64,000 nucleotides of DNA from Sweltsa coloradensis (GCA_024449915.1 JAMZAV010000159.1:186001-250000), one strand, 5' to 3'. Shown: positions 1-12,867, counted from the stretch's first letter. A program made the numbers and translations. The notes: a model not told the origin generated them from the letters alone.

Positions 1-797
1 TCCTTCGACGATAAGTTGATAAGTAGCTTCGCTCCACCTTTTCGGTACTCCCGTACCCGTGCATGTCTTTGTCAACTACGGTTCACCGCAGAAAGGCAAT
101 TGCCAGTCAAGCAAGGGGGAAACATGTCCCGCAACTCATAGCTCTACAGTCGCGGGCTCACAGTCGCGGGTTTAAAGGTGAAAAATACAATATAAGTGCT
201 ATTTTCAGAAGAAATGTGTCTTAAAAACGTGACACGTTCTACTTTAGAGATTTCGAAGGTTCACTGAATATTTAATCATAAAGGGAGATTTCCTATCCAT
301 TTGTCCACTAGACGTAGAGAACGAAGAAACGCAAACATTAACAGCAAACAAAATATTGCAAAATTTATTACATTTTCATGAGAAGTAGTAGTAGACTATT
401 TATTTAATGATTCATACTTAAAAACACGTAAGGTTCCCTAAAAATGTTAAAGATGTCGTTAAACCTATTCGTCCAGTATAGAGGGCAAACCAGAACTTTC
501 GGGGAGAAGAGTTGTAGCGCTCAGCTTTTGTATTTTTTCGGGTAAATGATTAGTAACATCGTTAACATATTATTTCACGTCAACGTTAATGAATCATCAA
601 TCTGTGAGACACAGTACGCGCATTCCTCAATTAATAAATCGATTCTTATAAAAATTCGTGAAATCTCCGTTTTTTACTCAATTTTTGTGAACTTCGAGAA
701 TTGATTCCCATGGAACCTAGTTCGAAAATTGCTAAGTTTGACCAATTTTTATGTGGTAATAGAGAACCTGTAAATGTCGTTTTACTTAATATAATTA

Positions 798-854
<57 letters not shown>

Positions 855-2030
855 TAAATATGGATATCATATCATGTAAGAGACCAACCTTGGTTTATTT
901 GATTATTTAGGGCTTAAGTTTGGATTGCGCTAATCGAGACAATGAGGAATAATATATAAACCGTGAATGATGAATTCTAACCTGGGGAAAAGTCGGATGA
1001 ATCCCACTCAACTTGAATAGACATATGGACAAATCCAACCACAGTCGACCGAATCGAAGTAGGAGCCACGTTGAGTGTTGAGTTATTAGGGAAAAGTTTG
1101 GAGGTGGGCGGTCAAGGTACACATCTGCATGGTACTAGAAATCTTTTACGTCATGCATGTCTTACCTTAAGGAGAGAGGGGTAACAAATTGATTCCACGC
1201 TAGGAATTATTTTAAATAAAGTATTACATTTATTTTCATAATTTGTATTTAATTACGTTACAATTTAATATTTCCTACAATGTACGGTATGAAGAATAAA
1301 TTAACTTTAAAATGTTGCAACCTCGAATATATGATAACCTGTCCAGCCCACTGATCTGGTCTGATCTTCTGTCGAATGCATTACACTTGGTTACTTTTGT
1401 GTACGCTTGTAGTTTCATATACCGAGCCTATGGGCACTTTTGAAAGAATGGGATAAGGCCTATGTCTTTGGGGAAGAAACTCTTTTACACTTAGAGATTG
1501 AGTTGAGGTGGGTTGGGGTGGGGTGGGGAGGGGAAGGAGGGGGAAATGGAAATGGAGGCGGTTTCATTGCAGAGAAATCATTCACACGTGAGTGTGCTTT
1601 TAAATATCGCATAGGATGAGCGAGAAACGATGTCCAGTACAGCCCACTTGTTGTGCGAGAGTAGTTGTACGTCCAATGTATAGGTATACTTGCTCCAACG
1701 AAAGGATGCAGATGCTTAGTAGTGGTGGGGGTAGTATGAATGTGCGGTAAATGATATGTCGCCTTTTGAATGGAAGAGAAATATAGTTTACCAACGCAAG
1801 CAAACACGATCTGCGCTACATCACAGAGTTCCTCCGTGTGCTAGATCCACGCTGAGCTAGCATGAATAGAGTTGACAAAGTTGTTACGTTAGGAAAAACT
1901 TTCGAGCCATCTGCATTCTTTCGTTGGGACCACCACTATCACGTTATTGTTTTGAGTTTACTTTCTTTAAATAACCAGCTTCTCGGCCATCCTCAAAATA
2001 TAGTTACCTAAAAAATCTGTGTTTTGAGTG
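1..2030. other. Gene-poor flank downstream of gene A
   Basis: I see no exon with a coherent reading frame and splice sites here. The stretch is AT-rich and holds a (TAA)n microsatellite near 800-860 and a purine-rich tract near 1500-1550. A candidate polyadenylation signal for minus-strand gene A (AATAAA read on the minus strand) lies near 2030, about 215 bases beyond the gene A stop codon, so the last part of this interval borders its 3' UTR. Confidence 0.5.
796..862. repeat. (TAA)n microsatellite
   Basis: A trinucleotide run of about 17 TAA/ATA units with a few interruptions at its right end. Confidence 0.9.
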
Positions 2031-2248
2031 TTTTATTAAACAATTGTTTCAATAGTTCATATTATAATAACATTTTTTTTATAAATTAAAATAGGTACAA
2101 TTCACACAATAATAATTTGTCTTCATGTTCGTTGCTATCTACACGTACAATATTCCACGTTTAGTATATTGTTTTTCCATACTCTCGCCAGAAGGTGAGA
2201 TGATGTACCCTCCCTGGACGGATGCTGCATTTACTTTACAACTTGGTC

Positions 2249-5200
2249 CTATGGCTTCGCCTTCTTCACAGGTGCTGCTATTTCTTTAGCCAGCTCGACA
2301 GCCGCCGCCATGGCCTCTTGAGCTGTAGGTTTTATCTGCGCGGGGGGCAAGAAGAATCCGAACTCCCCCTTGTCCCTCAGCTCTACCGTGTAGGTGTGCT
2401 TGATGTTGGCGGTGCCCTTGGCCCAGTCCTCGGCGGTGCCCGACGCAGGGTACATCGTGGCGTGGGCCTGGCCGAAGGCGTAGGTCGTGTTCCCTATCTT
2501 CCTCATGGCACGACCCATGGATCGCGCGACCTTACGCAGATCGCGGTGGTCGGGACTTGGGGTGCTCTCCGACGACCAGGGGTACAGGATGTACTGGCCG
2601 TAGGCGTGGAACGACAAGTAACCCTGGGAAAGGAATTTACATGAATGTTTTTATCTTTTATAACAATTAACAATAGCGCAATTTATCAATTAGAATAGTA
2701 AGTGAAATCATCAAACTTAAATTTTTTAGATCAATCAATTTTAAATTAACTACATGGTTATGGGCATTGTTTATCTCCTCTTTGTAAATTGTTTTGCCCC
2801 ATTCATCACTTCGGAAAAGATTATCAAATTAGGTAAGTTCAACGTTGGCACATAGTAGAGGTAGGCAGATATTTGAAATTTGATTATCTAAAATTCCAAG
2901 CACATTTAATTCCAAATAGTATTGTAGAAAAACTACTGCAAAATGATTAACTGGCCAAAAATGTACGGGAACAATTTCATCTATACTGTCGTTTGCATGA
3001 ACACTAACACACAGAAGATAAAAGCGAGATATGCTCCGGCTAGCTCAATAGTATCTAGCTCTATCTATATACGCCCAATGTAGGCTTACTCAACTTGTTA
3101 CGTGAACGTGTTTGTTACTATTAACCTCACACATCTCACTATCAACATGTATTACTGCCCTGTCATGACAATGCCAGATTACACAAACATACAAATAAAT
3201 AAATACATTGAATTAATTGTTCTAAATAGACAATTTTGGATTGGAATCAATTGTCAGTAACAGTTGTTGTGCAATCCACAGTGAAAATGTTCCGAAGGTG
3301 TTTGGAGGATAAAGATTTAGACAGTCACAGTCAGAATGGGGAATTTCACCCTGGACGTTCTGTATCATGATCATCGTCATTAATCCAAAGGATCAACAAG
3401 TAAAGAATGGACACACATGTTTTAGTCTATCGGTCTCTGGTTGGCCATTATTCGCTCGTCGATGGCGTCGGCGCCAACAGGAATGGCTTGGCTCACTTTC
3501 AATTAAAGTTTTCCACTCAGAATCAGTTATGTTATACTGAGACGGTGGAATTTTAAAAAAATCCTATTTCTACTAGTACTCACCTTGAGAGCTTTCCCCG
3601 TGACAAACTGCGAGATGGCCCTACTCTCTGGCTCCGAGAAGGCAGCGGCGCCGGCGTACGTCTCCCTACACTGCTTGGTGCTCGCCCCGGCGCCGCCCCA
3701 CTTGTACCCGAAGTTGCGGTTCAAGTCGACGCCCGAGCACTTGCCGTCGGCGTCGCGACGGTTCTTGCGCCACAGCCGGTCCCGACGTCGCGTGTGCTCG
3801 TAGCCGTCGGGGTTGGCCACGGCGAGGACGTAGAAGTCGACGCCCTGCACTGACGAGGGGAGGCTCGACCGGTTCTCGACCAGCTCGTTGATGATGTAGG
3901 TCACGGCAGAGGGGGTGATCCACTCACGGGCGTGCATGCCTGGACAGAAGATGAGGATGGTGATTGTTTTTGCTTATCGTCTATTAATTAGTGGTGATAG
4001 ATGACGATTCGAACCCACGTCCTCGTAGAGCCATGCTTCGGACTAGCGCCCTAATCGTATGTGCCACCGTGGACGACATCGAACCCACGTCCTCGTAGAT
4101 CCATACGCTTCGGACTAGCGCCCTAATCGTATGTGCCACCGCGGATGGACAGAATAGTACACTGCTGGGAATTTGATTTAGTAATATATTTGACTACAAG
4201 TCTCATTATAATTAAATGGTAACCCTAGACTACTCACGCTTACTAAAGAAGTAATAGATAAAAGTTGATTAGCCGTCTTTGGAGGCTCACGATTGGGGTG
4301 CAGGGCCGGAACATAACTTATGCCACTATGAGGACGCGGGTTTGAATCCCGCATAAGGCATGGGTTTGTTGTAATTTTTTTCAACACCCATCGTCTTGAA
4401 TCGCAATGTTGCAACAATACGTTAAGCAACAAAAGTAATCAAAATCATCATTACAAAGTCGTCAATCATAATAGTTGACACATTTATAACCAAAATAGGG
4501 TCCCCGAGTCCGACCGCATACGATTATCATATACACATCTATACACATTTGAAAAAACTTGGCATATTGACAACCTAGTTTTAGGAAGCATAGTTCCCCT
4601 ACAAACGTCACTTAATGTCCGTTCGTCCGTCTGTCTATCTGTGCGAGACGCAACGTCTCACGATGAAAACCGAACAAGACCTCCGATTGACATTGTGTTG
4701 TTTTGGTCATTATATTTCAACAAGGATAATACAGAATGTTTTAGATGACTCTGGGGGGCATGTGGTCAGGCTAGATTCACCCAAACACCCGGCACCTTTA
4801 CCAACAACGAGATTTCAATGCACGAACACAACGTAGTTTAAGTTTTATATCCCTATTTATACTCAGCATCTCCAGCAACAAGGAGATTTAAAAAATAGAA
4901 ATGATAGAATTATTTAATTTTTGTAATCTTCTTAGACGTTGTGTATCGTGATTTCGTGAATATATTACCTCCGTCAATCCAGACAGCTGGGGCGTTAGGA
5001 GAGTCAGAAGCGATTTTCAACACCCGCAATGGTCTCCCCTCGGTTGACGCGCCGATAGTGTGGAGACTGCAGCGCTCGTGTGCAGTTGCCATGTAGTCCA
5101 GGAAGCCATCGATCTCTTGGAGGGAGTGGTAGAAGTTCCACGTCAACTGGTGACCTGGACAAGAGACAAGTTAAGAGATTGAGTTTTTCCGATTGTTTAC

Positions 5201-6443
5201 AGTATTTTGTTTGAGTTTTGAGGGGCAACCTTAAAAAAGTTTCATTTCAAAAACAATTATTTGCCTTGATTGGTTTTTAAATAAAGATTAGTTCAAATCC
5301 ACCTGAAAAGTAATTTTCGAAATGCTATGAGTTGTTTTAAAATTAAAATTAGTTAAAATTAAACTTAAAAGCTACATTTTATACATATTATTTTTTAATA
5401 TTTTAATATTTTAAATCTTGTGAAAAATAATGAATCAGAGAAACATTTTGCAGTGAGGTTGAACGTAACGACTTACAGACTGCATATTGATACGTATTAA
5501 CAATTATTATTTACTTGTATATTGACTTTTATATTTGAATGTAGGATCTAAGTACAAAGACCTAGGATATAAAATGCGCTCACCATTTTTGCCAACCAGA
5601 TCTCCTTGTTCTTCTTTCGACAATGCCGCTTTTTCCGTGTTAATGGTATTCTGAAGATTGGCGTTTACGACTTCAAATCCAACCTCTTTGTTCTCGAAGA
5701 ACTGCTTTACTTTGAGCACAGCTTCAGGTCTAACGAAGACATCGATCTTGGAGCTATTCTGTGAAGGATTACTCCAAGACTCTAAAACTAAGAACAGAGA
5801 ATTGAGTCAGTACACTGATTACATACATGGACGATGGAGACATTTTCGCTATCTGGAATTAAACGATGCAGTGGAATTACTGTAAGGTATCGTCCTGTAT
5901 TTTTTGTACAGAATAAACACTAAACCAAAATAAATTATGAAAATGTAAAAAATAAATTTTACCCCTTAGTATTTATCACTAAAAAAATTTCTTATTTCCT
6001 CAAATAGAATATGTAATAATTCAGAACAATATTATACATAAATTACAAAATATATTGTCTACATTACAGGACTAACGCTAACAAGTTCAATTCGTTCAAT
6101 TATGAGCGCCAGAATAAAATAGTTCATTTCTAGAGGCAATTACTCAAGACCCCCACAAAAAACCTCAATATATAATTATATATGAATATTTTTTTACAAC
6201 AAGGATTGTACTGTACAACAACAATGTATTCAATGATGACACCATAAGCTAGGGTAGTAGAGAGTAGGAACACTTACTGCCCAGGTCCTCTAGTTTGGAC
6301 AAAGTGCGTTTGTTCTTCTTGGAAGCCACGTCGACACGCAACACCTGCGCCCCATCATAAGAGACGCGTGATAGAGTCTCCGCGGCGTCAACCAGGCTCA
6401 GCGCGACCACTAGGCAGACGAGTAACAGCCTCGGCCGGATCAT
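2249..6443 (-). CDS. Gene A: M14A procarboxypeptidase, CPB-like (5 exons)
   Basis: This gene encodes a secreted zinc metallo-exopeptidase precursor that removes C-terminal residues, probably basic ones, from peptides. Coding exons are 6278-6443, 5584-5787, 4969-5154, 3584-3939 and 2249-2623, with GT-AG splice sites, phases 1,1,1,0 and 428 aa. Residues 1 to about 20 form a signal peptide (MIRPRLLLVCLVVALSLVDA), followed by the pro-domain; GKNG precedes the mature start. Equivalents of the catalytic residues are present: zinc ligands H188/E191 in HAREW and H310 in SFHAYGQ, R243, N259-R260 (GVDLNRNFGYKWGG), Y312, Y362, and the base E385 in VELRD. The residue at bovine CPA position 255 is Glu (YPASGTAEDW), where classical CPB has Asp. 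The start is the ATG at 6443, which sits in a leader resembling those of the paralogues. No TATA box is at the expected place, unlike in B-D. The closest relative in the window is gene D. Confidence 0.9.
3990..4146 (-). repeat. Tandem tRNA-like (SINE head) repeat, 2 copies
   Basis: Two head-to-tail copies of about 75 bp lie inside intron 3 of gene A. Read on the minus strand each carries a B-box-like GGGTTCGA and a degraded A-box region, and is bounded by GGTGGCACATACG-type sequence. I read them as tRNA-derived SINE heads and not as working tRNA genes, because I cannot fold a proper acceptor stem and anticodon arm. Confidence 0.45.
4262..4395 (+). repeat. tRNA-derived SINE-like fragment
   Basis: It contains a B-box-like GCGGGTTTGAATCCCGC, whose arms could form a T-stem, preceded by about 70 bp of tRNA-like sequence and followed by a T-rich stretch. 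It lies in intron 3 of gene A, close to the tandem tRNA-like repeat. It is short and diverged. Confidence 0.4.
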
Positions 6444-6458
6444 CGCGGGCAATGACTT

Positions 6459-8917
6459 GACGACGCGCTATACGGAAGGACTCGAGGTTAACTGTGCTTT
6501 ACGTCAAGACAGGTTGTGATTTAACTTAGTTTTGTTTGTTTGCTTTGGTCGGACACCCGTTCTACAGGTTGTTGGCTCTGGGCCATCACACGTAAACAAA
6601 TCACTTAGCAGTGCGCCTTTCTCTCTCTCTCCCCTCTCTTTCTCTCTCTCTCTCTTTTTAAGCATTTCTCCTTCCTCTCTCAATTGGACATATGAATAAT
6701 TGAAAGAAGCATAACAATTTTAATTATTAATATGAAAAGTAGGTTTCGCAACAGAAATTATTTTTACTAGTGCAAATATAATAAATGGATATATACCTGT
6801 CTCGGCGATATGATATGAACCATTGAGTTCAAATGTTACTTCCAAATTATTATAATTTTTTATTTAATCCATTTCAATGTCAATGTCTCTAAGTAGAATT
6901 ACACCAAGTAGAAATTAATGTAAATCAACACGTAGAGAATAATAAGCAGAATGTTTATGTAAGTATATGTTTTGTTTTATTTTTAGTATCTATTAGTAAA
7001 AGTATGAATGTACGGTTATATATGGAATATCATTTATAGGTAAATGATTCCATTCCATCCCTATCTGTTAAATGAATATCGCCTTTTGTAATGTATACAA
7101 TTGTCATAAAAGTATGCCCCAATTAGGGATCGAACCCAGAACCTCTGGCTTAACGCGCCATGCCCAGTTACCAATTGTTACCATTCAATAAAAATGTCCT
7201 CAAAGCGGGCTTATGCTTAAAAACCTTATATTCATTATCATTGTACAACCACTCAGTTATAAAGATTTTCAGTAGGGAGCAAAACCAGAGGAATATATGA
7301 CGACTCATAGTTATAGGACGGCTCCAAAGTCACGATTTACATTGAATCATAGTGTGTTTGCCAAGTGTTTCATAAACACTAATTGTGCTTTTTTACATTG
7401 TTAAACGCTTTCGGGTTTGCGGTGTGCTAGATTCCGTAATTATTTTCGTTTCCGTTTTCTCCGGGTCACTAGGTAGATAGAACTAGTTTTATACCAGCGA
7501 CGACTTGACCCTCAAAGCACAAGCGATGCACCTGCAAGTAAAGACTAATGTGATATGGAACTGAATAGAAATCTGTTTTTGAATAGAAATCTGAAACTCG
7601 TCACCACGCCCTCAGTAACCCAGAGGCCCCGTTCGACCACTCACACGCAACTGTGGCCATAGTTTTCCACCATGTCTGCTGTACTCTGTTAAACACTAAA
7701 TCTGTTAAAATATGTTCTTATCTTTACAAATAAATAAACATTCCTTTAGTTAACAAACTATAGTTTTACTTTTCTAAATTATAATTTTATATTCTGCAGC
7801 CTGATAGTTACTTTGAAAATCTTTTATTACAAAAATGGAATAAAAAGTTATTTGTTGTCATCATTCGATATGAATGGGTATAAACTTTTTTGGTCTGAAA
7901 TAATTTAGTTTACGTTCTTCTAGGTAACTTCTTACATTTGATTTGTTTTCCCTGATTCACAATCTTAAATAAGAAGTGAGCGAACATTTCACTAAGTCGC
8001 ATGTTTTCGACGAAGAAACGGTAAGAGCTTAATTAGGTAAATTAACACGTAAGACCTATTTACTTACTCCACAACACAACTCTGTAAATAATAGTTCCGT
8101 TAGCCCAGTTCTGTATCCGAGGCAGCAGCTCATGTTAATTAATAGTTACCGTAACTCGTTATCGGTAAACACTCGAACGCGTTCGGACATTTACTATGTA
8201 TGTAAGATACAATAAAACGTTGAATAAAATAAAGCAACAACGTTTTTGACTTTTTGAATACAAAAAAAACATAACGGCCAAACCAAATGGCACTAGAACT
8301 TAAAGTATATCACTAATAATGAAATATCAACGAATATAATTGAAAGTCAGTTATTCATAATATAAATGGGTGGATAGACATGAAAATTGTAATTATTTTT
8401 TTAATTTAGATAAGTAAACTGTAAAACCGGTAAAACTTGTTAACTTTGAGAGCTCGGAAGACTAATGTCAATTTATAAGAAAGCTCATTGTAAAGTTCAG
8501 CAGCATTCGATTCAAACTTAAATCTTGGATTTTATGGCCGACAAAGGAAATAGGTTCTTTGCGAGCTTTATGTAAAATGAAATACTATATATTTCATAAT
8601 TAATATTATTATACATGCAATATACTAAACTAATTTTAAATGACGTAAATATGAAGCCATTCAGAAGAACAACTCAAATCAATAAATAGAGTTAATGTGA
8701 GTGTAAATACAAAGATCATCACTGAAGAAACAATCAATATTATCCAAATACCCTCCAGCTAGCACACATAAAAGTTAAATAACTGATACAAATTGAGCGT
8801 GTTTGATATCGGTTTCTTCTTCACCCGAAGATCTAGTAATGATCATGGTTGATAAAATAAATACAGCGAGGCCTTATCTCCCAATTGTGTAAGAAAAGAC
8901 GGTTTGTGCCACTTCAA
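6459..8917. other. Intergenic region upstream of gene A
   Basis: No credible exon on either strand. It includes a CT-rich microsatellite-like tract near 6618-6660, which reads as GA-rich in the direction of gene A and could be promoter-proximal. A short tRNA-like fragment on the minus strand lies near 7120-7180 (a GATCGAACCC-type B box). Confidence 0.5.
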
Positions 8918-9741
8918 TAAATGGATGTCCCCGACGCAGGGTAAAACAAGGCGGCGAATGAACATTATATTGCCCATTGTTGGAGTTTCTTACTTGTGAT
9001 GTACTTGACGCTCGTAACTCCAAGGGAATGTGATTGGTTGTCTATAGAAACTGTAAGACTATACGAAACGTGTTTTTTGAAGAAATGAACAATAAATTGG
9101 ATAAGACTCATGTTCTTTTAAATTTACAAAACTATTAAAAACTCCCGCTATGGGAAACATCTAGGATCTAGGTCTAGATGCTTCATAAAGTTTAATGAGC
9201 TGATATAGCTTTCAGAATTAAATTCAGAAAGGGTTGCACGAGAGCGGAGGAATAAACTGGTGACAGCGTGAAAAGACAAACATATGTGAGACTGAGATAA
9301 TTGTAAACCGGTCGTAGGCGCAAGCAAATCCACAGCATAGAAATGCATAATCATATTGCCTTACCAAAGTAAGTATAAGATGCAAACTAGACATACACAT
9401 AACTTCTGTGCGTATTTAGGTCAATGTGTTTTACTCTTCCCTCCACGCCACGCCACGCCCCCCCCCCCCTCTTTTATTCTCATTGTTTTTTATCTAATAA
9501 TTAATTTATATGTGGGGGTAATTGGCCCACATTTGTCACACTTGTGTTTTGTACACTCGCTAGCTAGCTCCTTTGTAAGTCACAGTCACAGTTAAAAATC
9601 CCTCCAATTGATTGACTTTGCGTGACCTAAGAAACGAATCACCTCCTCCTTTTGGGACATATACCGGTACGTTTAATGACAATTCTTAATGAGTTATAAG
9701 CAGTATTGATTAAATAGTTCAACATTTTCCCTTTTTTACAA
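8918..9741. repeat. Segmental duplication, copy 1
   Basis: This stretch is repeated at 11952-12745 with small indels. Shared landmarks are the carboxypeptidase exon remnant, the CTAGGATCTAGGTCTAGATG motif, a CCACGCCACGCC run followed by poly-C, and TTAATGAGTTATAAGCAGTAT at the end. Homology resumes at 10525-10576, beyond a transposon that interrupts copy 1 only. Confidence 0.85.
8926..9062 (-). pseudogene. Carboxypeptidase last-exon relic, copy 1
   Basis: On the minus strand this aligns by eye with the last exon of gene B: the YPASGT codons, an internal gap of roughly 60 bp, then the part preceding it that encodes the NYQxFQTMGNE and SITYPWSY regions. The reading frame is broken and the catalytic VELRD part is absent. 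It is an eroded fragment of a B/C-type paralogue, carried inside a segmental duplication and so present twice. Confidence 0.7.
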
Positions 9742-10524
9742 CTAGGAAAACGCTAAAGTCCCGCCGCGTTGATGGATGAGCTTTTTTAAATTTTAGTCTG
9801 CGTGGGATATCTTTACTTTTGCAAGTGCTTTTTTGCTTTGTTTTGCTGCCCACGCATTGTAGGTGATTTGTCAAGTTTCTATTGTTCTTGTTTAATTGTT
9901 TTATTTACCGTTAAAAAAATTATATTAAAAGCTTTATTTTTTATGGATTCTGGCTAACTTTGTCACTTTTTCTTTTAAAAGGTACTTCATCACCATAACC
10001 CTTAATGTCCATGTATAATATGAAAAGTTGAAGCCCCACCCCTTTGGTCAGAATTGGCCCAAATGGCACAAAAAATCGCATAAAAATCAAAAAAACTTAT
10101 ATTAAAAGCTTTTTTTCTATAGATTCTGGCTAACTTTTTCAACATTTTCTTTTTAAAAGGTACTACATCACCATAACCTTAATGTCCATGTAAAATATGA
10201 ACATTGTAGCCCCACCCGTTTGGTCAGAATCGGCCCAAATTGTCACGAAAATATCGCACTAAAAATCGAAAAAAATCGTAAAAGTACGCTATTCATGAGA
10301 AATATTTCTTCGATTGTACCCAAAAAACAATACACCTCTAAGTTCAAAGATTTCGAAGGTCCCCTCAAATTTTCAACAAGATCGAAAATACCGTTTCCCG
10401 GGAAGAAAGGAAACAAAAAAAGACAGAAAAAAAAAAAAAACAAAACAAAAAAAAAAAAAAAAAAACACCCGAGCTAAATTTTTTGGAGGTCAGTGAAATT
10501 GAAGTCTTCGCTTCGCTCATCCAA
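9742..10524 (-). mobile_element. Helentron/HINE-like element H1
   Basis: Read on the minus strand it begins TTGGATGAGCGAAGCGAAG and ends GCGTTTTCCTAG. An inverted copy of the first 11 bases (CGCTCATCCA-like) lies just inside the 3' end. The interior has two tandem copies of a module of about 170 bp containing TTAATGTCCATGTA and CCCCACCC. The duplicated locus at 12745-12770 lacks the element, which fixes its boundaries, and I see no target-site duplication. These traits fit nonautonomous rolling-circle Helentrons; the assignment is inference. Confidence 0.65.
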
Positions 10525-10576
10525 AAAAATTAGAGTAATAAACTGTAATTGTTTTAAATTTAAAGCTGTAACATGA

Positions 10577-11035
10577 TTGGATGAGCGCAACGAAGACTTC
10601 CAATTTCACTGATCTCCAAAAAATTAAGCTCCAGTGTTTTTTTGTTTTTTTTTTGTCTGTTTGTTAACTCTCTACAAGGCAAACGGCATATCCGATCATG
10701 ATGAAAATTTGACAGGACCTTCGAAATCTCTGACTTAGAGGTGTATTGTTTTTGGGTACAATCGAAGAAATATTTCTCATGAATATCGTACTTTTACGAT
10801 TTTTTTTGATTTTTAGTGCGATATTTTCGTGAATTTTGGGCCAATTTGACAAACGGGGGGGGCTTAAACGTTTCATATTATACAGGACATAAGGTTTTTG
10901 GTGATGTAGTACCTTTTGAAAAAAAAAAAGTGAAAAAGTTAGCCAGAATCTATAAAATTTAAAAATTTTTTTAAAAGGGGGTTTTTTAATTTAAAATTAA
11001 AAATTTTTTTGGAAAATTTTTGTGCCGAAACCCCC
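10577..11035 (+). mobile_element. Helentron/HINE-like element H2, truncated
   Basis: It starts with TTGGATGAGCG on the plus strand and carries the same core as H1 in opposite orientation, so H1 and H2 form an inverted pair around 52 bp of duplicated host sequence. The far end degrades into A/T-rich and poly-C sequence without a clear CTAG terminus. The matching position in the other duplicate copy (near 12818) is unoccupied. Confidence 0.6.
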
Positions 11036-11391
11036 CCCTGAACCCCAATTGTTTTGATATGAACTTGCCAACTGTTTGTTTACATAATTGCAACAATCAA
11101 ATCATTTCATACAACTTGTCTTTCGATTGGCCCCGCGTTATGAAGGCCCCTGCCATCTAGAATAAATATATAAACTTTTCGAGCTCTTGCTATACTCAAA
11201 TCTTTTTAAAGTGTCTGGATTTCGTGATACTCTTTCAACCATAGGGGTTTAATATCAATGCTTTCAACTCACAACCCATGACGTTTTCCACGATACCGTT
11301 CAGAATACCAATTCCTTCGAAAACGAAAACGACTTCGTTTTCAAATTGCGTTTTTCAACTCATCTCCCACGAACTCAAGAATTGGGGTCCA

Positions 11392-11940
11392 GTCTTTATA
11401 CCGTCGTTATACCATGGTTATACCACCTATACCCAGGATGTACATGAATCCGGGTCTAGATATTTTACATCCTATATTGTTACTGCTAATACCATAGAAT
11501 TTAAATCAACTTTGATAAAAATATTATATTTTAGCAAATAATTTTGTAATGGAACTTGAAAAAGTAATGAGATCACACACATAACAAAAACTTGTAGAAA
11601 TACAGCCAAACCTTACACACTCAAAAGGAATGAGATCTAAAAAAAGGGCCAAGCTCATCTACCCTTCCACATAAACGTACAGTGTCCCATAACAGCATCC
11701 TCGAAAAGCTTGGCAAAATAGAATTTGCATGTTTACGTTTAAATTAATTACAAAAAAGAACTTTGATAAACTATTACGTTAAATTAATATTCGCAAATTC
11801 TATTTTGAAAAGCTTTTCGAGGATGCTGTTATGGGACACTGTACGTTTATGTGGAAGGGTAGATGAGCTTGGCCCTTTTTTTAGATCTCATTCCTTTTGA
11901 GTGTGTAAGGTTTGGCTGTATTTCTACAAGTTTTTGTTAT
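11392..11940. mobile_element. Foldback element with flank, copy 1
   Basis: Positions 11581-11940 form a long inverted repeat with ends ATAACAAAAACTTGTAG and CTACAAGTTTTTGTTAT and arms of about 150 bp around a short AT-rich centre. The 180 bp to its left (ACCGTCGTTATACCATGG onward) recur with the element at 24467-25058, so the repeated unit is larger than the palindrome. No coding capacity is seen. Confidence 0.75.
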
Positions 11941-11951
11941 GTTGGTGTTAA

Positions 11952-12818
11952 ATAGATGTCCCCGACGCAGGGTAAAACAAATGAACATAATATTGCCCAT
12001 TTGTTGGAGTTTCTTACTTGTGATGTACTTGATGCTCGTAACTCCAAGGGAATGTGATTGGTTCTCTATAGAAACTGTAAGACCATACGAAACGTGTTTT
12101 AAGAAGAAACTATAAACAATGAATTTGATAAGACTCATGTTCGTTTTAAATTTACGAAACTATTAAAAACTCCCGCTATGGGAAACATCTAGGATCTAGG
12201 TCTAGATGCTTCATAAAGTTTAATGAGCAGGTAAAGCTTTCAGAATTAAATTCAGAAAGGGTTGCACGAGGGCAGAGGGATAAATTGGTGAGAGCGTGAA
12301 AAGACAAAAATATTTGAGACTTAGATAATTGTAAACCGGTCGTAGGCGCAAGCAAATCCACAGCATAGAAATGCATAATCATATTGCCTTACCAAAGTAA
12401 GTAAGATGCAAACTAGACATACACATAGCTTCTGTGCGTATTTAGGTCAATGTGTTTTACTCTTCCCTCCACGCCACGCCACGCCACGCCACGCCACGCC
12501 CCCCCCCTTTTATTCCCATTGTTTTTTATATCTAATAATTAATTTATATGTGGGGGTAATTGGCCCACATTTGTCACACTTGTGTTTTGTACACTCGCTA
12601 GCTAGCTCCTTTGTAAGTCACAGTCACAGTTAAATCCCTCCAATATGATTGACTTTGCGTGACCTAAGAACGAATCACCTCCTCCTATTGACATATACCG
12701 GTACGTTTTTTGACAATCCTTAATGAGTTATAAGCAGTATAGTTCCCCATTTTCTTTCTTACAAAAACAAATTAAGAGTAATAAACTGTAATTGTTTAAT
12801 TCAAAGCTGTAACATGAT
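11952..12818. repeat. Segmental duplication, copy 2 (transposon-free)
   Basis: This is the partner of 8918-10576. It runs uninterrupted through the two positions where copy 1 holds elements H1 and H2, so it preserves the pre-insertion sequence. Confidence 0.85.
11958..12084 (-). pseudogene. Carboxypeptidase last-exon relic, copy 2
   Basis: This is nearly the same relic as at 8926-9062 and carries the same internal deletion, so the decay preceded the duplication. It lies about 0.8 kb downstream, in minus-strand terms, of a first-exon relic at 12868-12992. The two may be the surviving ends of one collapsed carboxypeptidase gene. Confidence 0.7.
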
Positions 12819-12867
12819 AATGATAAGGAATGGTCAAACATGGTAGCCTAAGTCTACTTCGAAATAC

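Noticed and set aside
2222..2644. Long plus-strand open frame opposite the gene A last exon
   Set aside because: It mirrors a GC-rich coding exon on the minus strand that has family motifs and splice sites; the plus-strand translation has none.
3990..4146. Functional tRNA genes
   Set aside because: B-box-like motifs are present here and at several other places, but acceptor stems and anticodon arms do not form by eye, and copies are fragmentary, as in SINE heads.
10220..10496. Basic plus-strand open frames ending in poly-Lys
   Set aside because: They are repeat sequence within element H1 running into an A-rich tract; the same frame recurs only in other copies of the repeat.
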